This document shows positions 53,880 to 64,000 of a DNA stretch of 64,000 nt, one piece after another. Location: contig CM065324.1 of assembly GCA_033032175.1 (NCBI GenBank), positions 2,294,001 through 2,358,000 on the forward strand. The letters run 5' to 3'. The number at the start of each line of letters is the position of its first letter. Position 1 is the stretch's first letter. The notes beneath the pieces are model-generated. The model had not been told where the DNA came from. It searched no databases and saw nothing but the letters and a program-made list of their open reading frames with translations. This DNA comes from Saturnia japonica (Eukaryota; Arthropoda; Insecta; Lepidoptera; Saturniidae). Both the position numbers and the translations under genes were made by a program.

Positions 53880-54375
53880 TGTAATGTCAAAATAACAGGT
53901 TTTACTAAATACGTATGAAAGTATACACGATACATATAAGAAAAAAAACTTTTTTAAATTTTTGTTTGTCTGTCTGTTTGTTCCGGGTAACCTCCGAAAC
54001 GGTTGGACCGATTTTGATGGTACTTTCACTAGTACATAGCTGATGTTATAAGGAGTAACGTAGGCTACATTTTTAAAAAGAATTTTGGTTTTGAGCAAAT
54101 ATAAAAACTGATCATGATGAATCATTTCAGGAGCTTAAATGGCTTACACTGAGTAAACCATAAGAGATATAGCAAATTAATGTACTACATAATTGTAGAC
54201 ATTAAAAAGACCTACAAAAGAGTCAATGAGAGTATAATATGTCTATGTTCTAAGAATACCCACAATAAGCATTTTTGTCTCTTAAATAACCGGGAATGTG
54301 AAAACAAGTTTCGCGCGTATGCCCCATCGACAGCATTTTGTAGTCCACGTGAGCGAAGCCGCGGACACAGCTAGT
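53880..54375 (+). mobile_element. Helitron-like element, copy 2
   Basis: Near full-length match to 32955-33431, same start and same gccgcgg.cacagctagt end. Inserted about 200 bases after the Smrter stop codon, so it is probably transcribed as part of the 3' UTR. No ORF. Confidence 0.7.
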
Positions 54376-54459
54376 AGCTAATATAGTAGTTTCGAAGCTA
54401 TCACTTGAATAAATATAGTGAAAAAAAAAAAAAAGTAAAAGTAAGTAAAAGAAAAGTAG

Positions 54460-55482
54460 TAGGTAAATAAATGTTTTATTTTTTAAAGGGATATTTTTTA
54501 TTGCTTGATAGACGACAGATAATGACAAATAGTTAAAATGACGAGTTATACTAAGGGCGACTTGCGTAACACGTTTAAATATGATTAAAGTAAGACTAAA
54601 CATATTTAAAGTGGTTAAACAAAATTAGCATCTTGAACAAAACATGTTTAACGAACTGTCAAAGTTAAACAGCCAAAAATGGCTATTTAGCACCGCTAAA
54701 CGCGTTTAAGTCAATCCTTACCGTTTAAAAATACGAATTATACATGTAGAAGAACTATTGCAAAGGAAGGATCCTCCGACCAGACGGGTGTTATGCCTGG
54801 CGGGCAGCTGTCCAACGGTTGTAGTTTTTTTTTTTTTTTTTTTTTAACTGACTACTGTTAGCCTTAGGGGCCCTATCCAAAAACAGAGCCGCTGCGGCTT
54901 TTATAGCTTCACTGAACTTAATCGTACGCACTCAACTCTTGACGGTTGTTGTCGGGTTCTTGTATATATACTCAATTGAAGAGTTAATTTCTATAGCACG
55001 ATGTAGGATGCGTAGTATGTGGCTCGATAGATGTCGCTACATATATAAAAATTATGGGGAATACAGGAAAACAGAGACATCATAAGCACGCTTTTCGGAT
55101 TAAGAAACTCGTCAAAATGTGAAACGGAACGCAGAGAATGCTGTACCGACTCGCTAATTATGTTTAACTAAATCAGCGCACTGTATGTCTCATGCAAGAT
55201 GACCCTAAATGCAATTATGATAAATCTATTTAAGAGGCTAACTGTAATTAACTAATTTTGTTTAGCAGTGAGTTAAATGAAATGTTGCGCAAGCCGTTCT
55301 AAGTCTCGTTCGGTAAAAGTTCGTTTTTCACTTAAATATTTTGGAATAGAAAAATTATTTTACCTAATTTTTTATCCAAAAAAAATATAGTAATTTCGTC
55401 TACTATATATATTTTTTTTAAATATGGTAGTCGGACGCCTAGTATAGTAAATACTATATTATAATAGTAGGGTTGGCAACCC
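54460..55482. repeat. Interspersed repeat family 3, long copy
   Basis: Left end aaagggatattttttattgcttgatagac and right end agtatagtaaatactatattataatagtagggttgg match the two ends of 21890-22110, but about 1 kb apart. The interior contains a family 5 copy (54760-55080), so that is probably a nested insertion. Confidence 0.5.
54760..55080 (+). repeat. Interspersed repeat family 5, copy 1
   Basis: Shares tgttagccttaggggcccta, tccaaaaacagagccgctgc, gggttcttgtatatatactc and gtggctcgatagatgtcgct with 59155-59800. Also shared are ctggcgggcagctg and a T-rich tract in one copy. No ORF recognised. Confidence 0.7.
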
Positions 55483-57682
55483 TATCTGCTCCGTCCGTCT
55501 GTTTGTCGGTATTGTCGTGACAGGATTGTGGCGCGCGAACTATACAGCATTTAGCTCGCGATTCGGACTGTCGGCGCTAATTACACCTCCGTTCACATAC
55601 AGACTTATGCAAGCCAGTTGAGTTCGATCTGACGTCAATGAAATTTCGACGGAAATCTTTAATGGATTTTTTATTTCACTGTAAGAACATCCGTCGCGGT
55701 CGGATGGATCTCACTCAACTCGCTCCACAAGTCATGGTAGGGGGACGCGGTATCATTGTGATATGATTAGCAATAGTGAATAATATATAAGGATTTGTTG
55801 AGTAATAATACTTTATATAATATTGAATTTCAAAAGCAAGAAGGATTACAGGCAAATATGATTGTAAATCGGAAGGGGAATAGAGCGAGTCCGCGTGAGG
55901 AGGTACGTACATGTTTTTTATTTAGAAATACGCTTAGGGAGATCACATACTTTTTTTATTTCTATGAAAATAATTCGGTAATATTTGTAATCTTGGATTC
56001 AGTTTAATTTCATTTACATTTTCGATCAATAATAATAGAAAGTTTAATGAAAAGTGTGATTGATTTACATTAGTTGTAAGTTTCTAAGCGTATCTCTAAA
56101 CATAAAGCCGCGAGTGCTCTGTCTGTAAAGAGTTACAAAAAAGCAAAATGATTTCCAACCCTTGTGCTGCGGTGGATAGATCTGCGAGAATCAATAGTTC
56201 CACGGGACCGGTTTACTTAGGACTAATAGAAAACTCTATGATATTTGTAATATGATATAAATAAAGCAGGGATATAATACTTGTTGTTGGGAAGCTTTAA
56301 TTGTCGACACGCTCCGGGAGAAAAAAGTACTCCTCTACCTTATAATATACACGATACATTGCGACGACTGACGACGTACTCGTTACGATTTTTCTATTTG
56401 AAACTCGATACGCTTATGAAGGTAAAATAAATAAAATAAAATAATAATACAAAAAAAAATATATTATATATACTACGCTATTGATTAGTGAGAATACGAT
56501 TATGAATTTTATTTATTTAGATGTTCGAATGTTTTAATTTGTTTTTGTTTTTGTAATTATTCTTCAATGAGTGAAGAGCGACCGCAGTGATCACAACCGG
56601 TGAATGAAACACAGCGGCGACGTTGCTTCTTACCTTTTTAATGTATAAGTATGATTATGTATTGTCGTATATCGTAATATTATAGAAGCACTGCCGCGAT
56701 GTAAACGCAAATTTACCTCAGTAATTATAAGTGGCAGAATATGTGCTCGTTTTGATTATAATAAATTAAAAACAAACAAGTGATTTGTAACATTTTATCC
56801 AGTCTTCCATCGCCACTCCGACACTAGGGTTATCGCGGCCGCAAGCGGTTAGTACACACGTAGCTTTAACGTGTGTTCGCTTGAAGGCGACACCCCTCGT
56901 TCTAGGGTAGGATCTCCGCGCGACTTCGTCCATTACTTAGCTACACTTAGGTAACTTGTACATTGTGTATAGACTATAAATATAATATAGTATATAGGCA
57001 CTTGCCGGGTGTATGCATTTTCGCAGATTCCTCGTAACTGTTCAAATAGGCTTAGCTATGTCGCGTCGCGTCGGTACACGGTCGCAGCCGGCAGCCGCGC
57101 GTCGTGCGTCGCGGGGAAGGGATACTGGTCCTTCAGTAATGCAACTGTACACATGGTTACCGTACTGACGCGTGCGCAACACGACTTATTACAAGTTTTG
57201 TAATGCTTAGCTTCGGACTTCGCTGATTAATTTTATTATTAACGTGTAAAATTTTGATAGGCGTACGTGTAGTCGAATTCAATTTTTTTATACAAATGTA
57301 AATAGTCCGCGTCGTCATATCGTTTTGGTGTGTCTTGAGTTTATTATGTTATATATTATCAATGCGTATAGATAGTGTTTGTAAATGGCGAAGTCCGAGA
57401 CGCTCTTCCGCTGTTATTAACTGAATACTCGATGATTCAGGATACAGAACATGTCTTACTGTTTCATAATATAGCCCCCTTAATTTATAATTGTATAATA
57501 TAGTTAACGAGTTTAGTTTGTATAACGACATTGTTAAGTTATGTAAGTATACATTATATGTAAAAAATACGTTTAATATGTGCATATGCATTTGTAATTA
57601 TAAATATTAGATAAGATTTTCATTTTTCATTTTCGTTACGACGGTTATATAATTACGGTGGGCGTGGGTCATGCGTTTGGCT

Positions 57683-57723
57683 GAGTGTGTGAGTGTGAGT
57701 GCGTGCGTGCATGCATGCGTGCG

Positions 57724-57754
<31 letters not shown>

Positions 57755-57755
57755 A
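57683..57755 (+). repeat. (GT)n/(GTGC)n microsatellite
   Basis: Mixed gtgcgtgcatgc and gtgtgt run of about 70 bases. A candidate length-variable marker in the presumed 3' UTR. Confidence 0.9.
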
Positions 57756-58235
57756 TATGATGGATCCGACAGCGGCCGCCCCGACGCCGCCTCCGCGCGT
57801 CTTTTATGGTGCATTTTGATTATTATTATTTTTGTTGTTGTGTTCCATATGTATCACATCGTTCGCTCGTCAAACGTGAACTTGACTGTAAAAAAATTCA
57901 TTAAGACTTTTCAATGTAAAAAAACTGTTACCCCAAAAGTTGGCGATAAAATTATAAATTGCGATTTGTAATTTTAGGAAAAAGTGATTTAATTTGTTGA
58001 CGTTCGACGAGCGAAAGGTTTTTAATTGTAAATGTTATCCATTTGTGTGTATAAAAACGACTGATTAAATTTACTTTGGGCGTGCGAGGCGTGCGCAGGC
58101 GCCGTCGCCGGCGGTACCACTCTCCACATTGTGATTTCTTTATAAAAAAAATAAAACTTGTAAGTAAAATTAAGTAGCCGAAAAAAAACCTTGTAAGTCC
58201 GAACATACGAAAACAAAGTTTTGCGAGGACAAATT

Positions 58236-58241
58236 AATAAA
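58236..58241 (+). terminator. Smr: Candidate polyadenylation signal
   Basis: AATAAA followed about 25-35 bases on by a T-rich/GTGTTTT stretch. It is the best-placed plus-strand signal before the convergent malate dehydrogenase gene, but 4.5 kb from the stop codon. Earlier use near 54411 or 56000 cannot be excluded. Confidence 0.35.
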
Positions 58242-58454
58242 TATGATGCAAATCTTATGTTTCCTGTGTTTTATTTTATATATTTATCTTATATACGATA
58301 ACATAATATAAAAAAATCTGTTGGGATAGGGGTTACCAGATAAAATACTAAAATGGCTTAATGTGTCCGTTACTTTTCAGTTTTATTGACATTTTATCTG
58401 AAAGTTGCCGTGCACTTGCCGTGGCTTTGGGATGTACGTTTAAATATTATTATT

Positions 58455-58710
58455 ACATACCATACCATCACGCCTGTATTCCGCGAAGGGTTAGGCAGAG
58501 GTGTACTAACGTATACACACAGTTCGCCGAGTATGTTTTAGGACTTATGTAATAGGGGACGAGCTTATTGCCATTAATCTGGCACGAAGCCAAACTCCGA
58601 GCTACGAATTTTATAGAAAACCCCAATAACAGTTTGCTTGACCTGGGAACCGAACCCAGGACCTCGAGCATAGCAGTCGCGCTTAGGACCACTAGGCTAA
58701 TGAAGCAGTT
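58455..58710 (-). mobile_element. tRNA-derived SINE, family 4, reversed copy
   Basis: On the minus strand: cattagcctagtggtcctaag head, B-box gttcggttcccagg, body attaatggcaataagctcgtcccctatta, tail gatggtatggtatg. Third copy of the family at 25912 and 33981. Confidence 0.8.
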
Positions 58711-59154
58711 GTATTATTATTACATACTACTGCTTAATAGATTTTAAGGTAGTGTTCTCTTTTAGGGGATTCCCGCGATCAACTCTTAAAGCTCTCGTGA
58801 CCAACTAGACAATGGCGATCGTTTGTTTGTACACACCTTTATATCTTACTGCTATCTATGACGTTTTATAAATGGACGCGTTATACTCTCACTAAAAGCA
58901 ATTTGAAAACGGAACAAATATTGTTATCAGCATATTGTACGAGTAACAAAAGAGATAGCAAATCACAGCGTAAGGCGGAAACTTTGTTGTCAAAAAAGAA
59001 TAAAAGTTTCTTCTCGCTCACACCGGTATCAAGTCGAAAGTGAACTGAAGGCAATTGCCCACCATTCACGATAGCATGTAAAGAACGTCAATGGCATAAC
59101 TACATCATTTTTAGCGGAGGTGAGGAACAGAGAGTAAAGTTCCTCGTCCGCCTG

Positions 59155-59800
59155 AGAAAAGGGAGGACCCTCCGGCTAGATGGGTGCTATGTCTGGCGGG
59201 CAGCTGCACAACGATCTATCCTCCTGGGAGGAAGGAAGGAAACATGCGTATGTGCATTTAGTAAACGGAAATGTTTTCTACACTAACTAGCGCAAAAAAA
59301 GAAAAAAAAAGGTCCCTCACAGAACCTATGTGGTGTGCACGTGTGTGTGTTCATACGTGTGTAATGTTGTATGTGGGTAGCTAAGTGATGCACGTACAGT
59401 GTCACTTGTATCGTGCGGGCGGTTGCCTGACCCAAGGGCTTCACGCCGAGGAACCGACCTAGGCTTAGGTTACCGCTGGAGAGGGTGGACGTGGGGGGCG
59501 TGCGGGAGCAAAATTTACCGCCCGACCAACGGTTGTATTTTTATTAGAACTGACTACACTGTTAGCCTTAGGGGCCCTATCCAAAAACAGAGCCGCTGCG
59601 GCTTTTACAGCTTCACCGGACTTGGGGGCGAGCGCAGAGGGCACTCAGCCGCGAATGCCAACGGTTGTAGTCGGGTTCTTGTATATATACTCAATTGTTG
59701 AGTTAATTTCAATAGCGCGATGTAGGATGCGTCGTATGTGGCTCGATAGATGTCGCTATGTGGATGTTTCAGTTGTGGCGAGAGATGTCGCTACATCATT
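59155..59800 (+). repeat. Interspersed repeat family 5, copy 2
   Basis: Longer copy of the element at 54760-55080 with the same order of blocks plus extra GC-rich sequence (59400-59520). The 100-residue ORF here (59399-59701) is judged a by-product of the repeat. Confidence 0.65.
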
Positions 59801-60067
59801 GATTGCTATAAACAATTTTGCGTTGGAAATTATGGGAAATTAATAAATTAAATTCAAAAATATTTTTATATCTTACCAAGAACTTTGGACGTTTTAATGA
59901 AAAGGATTAGTTACCGATATGTACATACATTAATAAATAACTAAATTATAAAAAATTTCATTTATCATTTCTTGGTTATATCTATAGGTACCTATATATT
60001 AAACTTTGAACATTAAAAATCTTCGGTTGTTTCAAATTTTAAGTTAATTCCCAATTCCGCAATCAAT

Positions 60068-60283
60068 TTATCCCGCATTCTTAGCGAAATCTTCACCGGT
60101 CTTGATATTCTTCTTTAACTCTGGTATTGCATTCTTGAGCAGTCCTTTCTCGAAGTCATTTAATGTACCGTAGCCCAGATTCTTCTCAACACCGTTCTTG
60201 CCCAGGAGTACAGGGCTGGCGAAGTAAGTAGCTTCACTGATGTCCGATTTCACGTACGTACATTCCACCACATCTGGTTCGCC
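60068..60283 (-). CDS. Mdh2: Mdh last exon
   Basis: Seventy-one codons and stop. Reads GEPDVVECTYVKSDISEATY, FASPVLLGKNGVEKNLGYGT, LNDFEKGLLKNAIPELKKNI, KTGEDFAKNAG. Typical C-terminus of mitochondrial malate dehydrogenase. No consensus AATAAA was noticed on the minus strand in the following 200 bases. Confidence 0.94.
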   Translation of the reverse strand, partial: GEPDVVECTYVKSDISEATYFASPVLLGKNGVEKNLGYGTLNDFEKGLLKNAIPELKKNIKTGEDFAKNAG

Positions 60284-62846
60284 CTATAAGTATGAAGAAG
60301 TTGCTAATGGATCAAGTGTATGGAGACCTCCTCAATCGACGTTAAGTTTGAATCTTACAATGAGTTTTTGGTGTAAGAAAACAGTTTCTAGTGTCGTAAT
60401 AGTTCACCATCAGGCGGACAGTACGCTTGCTTTCCACCATCGTGGTATATAAAAAAACGTGATGAAACACCATAGTATGGTGTGTAGTTTAGCTGTTACT
60501 ATCTTCAGCTACATCATTGTTCAACATCAGGTAAGGTTTTGCTGATTTTTTAGGTTTTATTTTATTTTTGTAGATGAAGAAGAAAGGTAAAGGTAAAGTT
60601 CTTATCATATTTAAAGAATCTTATAGGTACGTATTAATCAGATCATACAAAAGCGTCGTGGCGTGATGTTTAGTTGTTCGGCAAATTAAGAACATAATCA
60701 TAAAACAATATTTGAAATGCAATATTACTTTGAGTCCTCTAAGCACTGAAATACAAAGACGCGCTCCGGCATACGCGGTCGAGAGGGTAGCTGAACCACC
60801 ACCGGCTTTTCCCGCAACCACCTGTCAATAATAACATACAGCCTTATTTAAATAAAAATAAAAATTTAATATAAGTAATGCTTATCTTTAGCTTTGTTTT
60901 CTTCTGACGATATAGAATAAACCATAGAATTATGAACTCGGCGTGTTATAGTGGTACAGTGAGCGGACTTTATTATTTTAATCGATGTTTCAATGTTAAC
61001 ATAATTAAAGACGATATTGTTTAAATGCAATGTGACTGTTTGTTTGGAGATGTCTCAATAAAACTAGTATACTGATTACGTGTTACTTATTTAAAAACAC
61101 CTTTAAATACAAAAATAAATAATGCAGTTAATGAGGAATGATTGGTTTACTCGGACGCTGCGCTGTATAATGGTTAATGTTTATGGACCACAACGAGCTT
61201 AGAAATATTTGTCTCAATAATATGAATTAATTTCTTTTTGTATATTATTTGTAATTATGTGTTTTTTTTCTACAAAGCTGACGTATATTATCTATATACG
61301 AATTTAAATACATATATGAATTTACTGAACATTGGCGGTTTATAATATAATGAACACAGTGAGTAAAAGCGAGGCGCTGTGACGCGTTTCCACCTTGACA
61401 TGTAAAGCCAAAAGTTACATAAGCGTAAACATGGAGGTAGCAAAGATTTTGGAAACCTGAGCAGGTAAGAAAAAACTAATGTTAAATGTTTTTAAAAATA
61501 CTAAACTTGGCAATATGACTCTTCAGCACCTGATATTCTATATGGTAGGGGAAGACCGGGTAAAGTGAACTCCCTAGGTAAGCGAATACTCCTCAACTCA
61601 CTACTTTAAATTTATTCTTTCACTGTTCACCACATATGGTACCCTCAAGCAAATAACACAACGAGAACGAAACAACAGGAGCCCTGATCGATCTTGAAAA
61701 GTTAGTAATACTTATTGCGTACCAGGATAATGTTTGCCGGGTACATGGTACAAAACACTGAAACCTAGTACTTGTAAAAAGGAACCCGGGTACCATCTCT
61801 CATACTCATAGTTACATTCAGCTGTCATCGGTTAATAAACGGAAAAACTTAGCCGAGGAGCCGCGTCACGCAGTGTTCGTGGAACGGCAAATTATGTTTT
61901 CGTGGGATTAAAATCAATTTTACAAGGTATAATCTTTTGTTAGTATAATATAATATTTGTTTAAAGTAATCATTCCAAAACCTGTACATTTTTCACTATA
62001 TCGCTATTATATATATAGGAAAAATGTTCACCTCAGTGCTGGCATCTTGTAACCTTAAGATAAACGCCTTAAACTGTTCTTCATCTTTAAATTTGACAGG
62101 CGGCTTGCACTGCGACACTACAGGTATGATAGTGTTAATAGAATGACCACCGATAACCGGGATAGATATCTTGCGGGGGTCGATACCGTTGATGGCGCCG
62201 AGGAAGGATGCAGCGCGGACTATGTCGAGCGTGTTCACACCCATGATGCGTCTTGGATCATGCACTCCTGCCTTGATAAATATACATTAATTTATATAAA
62301 AAGCTTTGTAATTACTGCATACAACACTTGGTTACTTCATAATAATAAGTAAAGACGACGATTATGACGTAGTAAACAATGTAGTTATTAATAAAGCCAT
62401 TTAATAGAGATTTCAACTGACGTCACACGTTAGTACCCAAATGATTGTAAAAATATTGTTAAAATTGTATATAATTACTAGGTGTGCCACGGTTTAAATT
62501 TCTTTGACCAGCTCTCCACCGCCCTGCTTCCTAGCGTATCGTTGTTCCCACGTAAAGCTTCCCAGATTACTAAAAGTTGTAGTGTCAATCTCTTGAGTTT
62601 TATAACATTATTTATAGTATAGATTATTATTGTTTTTAAATCTAACCTTCTTCAAAACTTCGTAGGTAAGCGGTACGAGCGAGTTGACTGGATTCGTTAT
62701 AATAATGACGATCGCTTTAGGTGAATGCTCTGCAACATGCTGAGCGATGTTCAGGACCATGTTAGCGTTGTCTTTGAACAGATCGTCTCGGTTCATTTTT
62801 AACTTTTTCCGCGGCACCCCTGCCGGTATCGCAACTACGTGACTAT
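60068..62846 (-). CDS. Mdh2: Mitochondrial-type malate dehydrogenase, 3' four exons
   Basis: Catalyses malate + NAD+ to oxaloacetate + NADH in the citric acid cycle. Minus-strand exons 62846-62647, 62271-62032, 60821-60729 and 60283-60068 join in phase and end with TAA at 60070-60068, giving the last ~249 residues of a ~335-residue enzyme. Visible: IPAGVPR and NRDDLF (substrate loop arginines), IIITNPVNS, VNTLDIVRA (Asp/Arg pair), IPVIGGHS (catalytic His), KAGGGSATLSTAYAGAR, and the C-terminal EKNLGYG...IPELKKNI. The NAD-binding N-terminal exons were not found before 64000. The substrate loop reads KKLKMNR in place of the usual KPGMTR, one residue longer, which suggests a diverged paralogue. 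It converges with Smrter. Confidence 0.92.
60729..60821 (-). CDS. Mdh2: Mdh exon: GSATLSxAYAGAR motif
   Basis: Thirty-one codons, phase 0. Reads VVAGKAGGGSATLSTAYAGA, RLCISVLRGLK, matching the family's [21 protein letters not shown] helix at the dimer interface and active site. Confidence 0.93.
60822..62031 (-). other. Mdh intron (1.2 kb)
   Basis: AT-rich intron without a recognised feature except a short gaagaccgggtaaagtgaac stretch near 61552, a sequence type often seen at insect transposon ends. Confidence 0.4.
62032..62271 (-). CDS. Mdh2: Mdh exon: catalytic His exon
   Basis: Eighty codons, phase 0 on both sides. Reads AGVHDPRRIMGVNTLDIVRA, ASFLGAINGIDPRKISIPVI, GGHSINTIIPVVSQCKPP and on to DASTE. 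Vertebrate and fly enzymes have IGGHAGKTIIPLISQ at the same place; here SIN replaces AGK directly after the catalytic His. Confidence 0.93.
62647..62846 (-). CDS. Mdh2: Mdh exon (first seen): substrate loop
   Basis: Acceptor attaacag, donor gttaga. Reads DSHVVAIPAGVPRKKLKMNR, DDLFKDNANMVLNIAQHVAE, HSPKAIVIIITNPVNSLVPL, TYEVLKK. Starts with two bases completing a codon from a preceding exon that is not in view. Confidence 0.92.
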
Positions 62847-64000
62847 CTGTTAATATAAATAATTGATCATAAATATGTACCGTTGTTATAACTACAACAT
62901 AGTGTGCCGAGCAATATGCAAGTTTTGAAGGCATCTTAACTACGGGGGTGTATATGGTCGGGAGTCCTAGATATAGCAGGTATAGAGAAGCGGGTTAAAG
63001 ACTCATACTAACCAAAAAAACTGATCATCACTACCCGAAAACGTGGTATGGATTGTCCAGGGAGTGTTTATGGCAGCTTAAAGCGTATGTTGTTCCTATT
63101 TATTACTTATAATTTACTTCTCTTAAATGTACAATAATCAAAGTAAGGTATGTACGGGTAATAACATCTGTCGGCTAATAAGACCTAAGTAATAAAAATA
63201 CAATTTAAAATGATCGATATCGCTCAAGATCACACTTGCTGGTAGCTAAGATACATAGATGGCGCCTCAAACCGGTTGTGACGCGTTAGCTTGCTCACGA
63301 CTCTCGCCACGACGCGACGCTGCCACCAGAGCGGCGTCATACATCGTAAGGCTTAAATTAATAAGAAATCGTTCGAATCAATTGCAAGTAATTTATTGTA
63401 ATACATATTTCGATTTTTAATTTTGCACTATAGATATAATATACCTTTTACTTTTTTTTACACACGTCGTCGGCGGTTATTAAGGCCTACCAAATTCGAC
63501 CGTAGGCCTTATTGTGCCCCCTTTTTTATATCGGCATTTGTGTTTTTCAAAATGTTGGGAATGTAAATAAGTAATAACTGTTTACTAATTTATTCATTGT
63601 TATTTTTAGTGACTATAACCACAATGCTCCCCAAACGAGCATGGTGGTCTGAAAATGACTTGCCATGGTGTTAGCTGTCCGAGCAGTATGAAGTGGAATG
63701 CTGAACACCTGCTAAAAATACTGAAAAAACAGCATCAGTTAAAAGAAAGGCCATAAATTACGAGGGAGCTACAGTCACCAAAGCCCTGTTTGACAAAAGC
63801 AAGGAAGAGAAAAAAAAATAAAAAAGGCCTCAACCTCCAAAAGCTAGAAGTGGTACTCTCAGCGGATGAGATATTTTTGAGTGTCTTATGGACTGTTAAG
63901 CAAAGAAATTTGTTGTTATTTTTAAGACTTTACCATGATTAATACATCATTGTTAATTATTGATCTCAATTATGAAATGTACCTATTTTGAATGTTTATA
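62847..64000. other. Region upstream of the Mdh exons
   Basis: Searched on the minus strand for the N-terminal malate dehydrogenase exons (the GxxGxxG NAD loop) without success, so they probably lie beyond 64000. A GC-richer patch at 63240-63340 has no ORF of note. Nothing else recognised. Confidence 0.4.

Larger units (their letters stand above)
53676..60067. other. Smrter 3' UTR and intergenic repeat region
   Basis: No further coding exon seen. GC-rich sequence to about 53830 is certainly 3' UTR or its start. Repeats follow: a Helitron-like element (53880-54375), family 3 (54460-55482) with family 5 inside it (54760-55080), a (GT)n tract (57683-57755), a reversed SINE (58455-58710) and a second family 5 copy (59155-59800). 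AATAAA at 58236-58241, followed by a T/GT-rich stretch, is the best candidate for the Smrter polyadenylation site, implying a long 3' UTR. Confidence 0.5.

Noticed and set aside
59399..59701. 100-residue plus-strand ORF
   Set aside because: Lies within a repeat shared with 54760-55080 and is not conserved between the copies.
63240..63340. Possible first exon of the malate dehydrogenase gene
   Set aside because: GC-richer but no NAD-binding GxxGxxG motif or suitable frame on the minus strand.

Overview
The window looks like a moth or butterfly (Lepidoptera) nuclear chromosome. It has an AT-rich background, GC-rich spliced exons, tRNA-derived SINEs, Helitron-like tails ending in CTAGT, mariner, piggyBac and PIF/Harbinger elements. 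No prokaryotic gene structure, ribosomal RNA or CRISPR array was seen. All calls come from reading the sequence by eye; no database search was run.

About 50 kb (roughly 3.66-53.68 kb, plus strand) is one gene: the insect nuclear receptor corepressor Smrter (SMRTER, orthologue of vertebrate N-CoR/SMRT). I place 30 coding exons whose splice phases agree from a candidate ATG at 3693 to the TGA at 53673-53675, about 1,950 codons if one copy of the duplicated exons is counted. In order they encode an N-terminal basic region and coiled coil, the deacetylase-activating region with SANT1 (exons 5-9), a Pro-rich linker, a Cys-rich module, SANT2 (exons 15-16), two GSI motifs (exon 19), a conserved ITSQQM block (exon 20), His/Gln-rich repeats (exons 20, 21, 24), two CoRNR-like nuclear-receptor boxes (exons 26, 27), and a C-terminus ending QYEPLSDED, like the vertebrate QYETLSDSE tail. 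The expected role is an HDAC3-recruiting repressor for ecdysone and related receptors.

Two introns are very large (19.2-28.3 kb and 29.5-38.0 kb). The second contains an apparently intronless C2H2 zinc-finger gene on the opposite strand (31381 to 30896). A segment carrying exons 20-22 and part of exon 19 occurs twice (42141-43718 and 45185-46784), separated by a defective piggyBac element. It is either a real in-frame tandem duplication or two haplotypes joined in the assembly.

Downstream, 53.7-60 kb is mostly repeats and probable 3' UTR. Converging on it from the right on the minus strand are the last four exons of a mitochondrial-type malate dehydrogenase gene (62846 to 60068). Its first exons lie outside the window or were not found.

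Introns hold many decayed mobile elements: a dead mariner (5.35-6.5 kb), a long inverted-repeat element with two nested MITEs (9.4-12.3 kb), several SINE families, and two related TTA/TAA-flanked MITEs around exon 23. No wholly novel system was recognised. The most interesting items are the duplication with its piggyBac scar, the frame problem at exon 29, the nested zinc-finger gene, and the altered active-site loop in the malate dehydrogenase.
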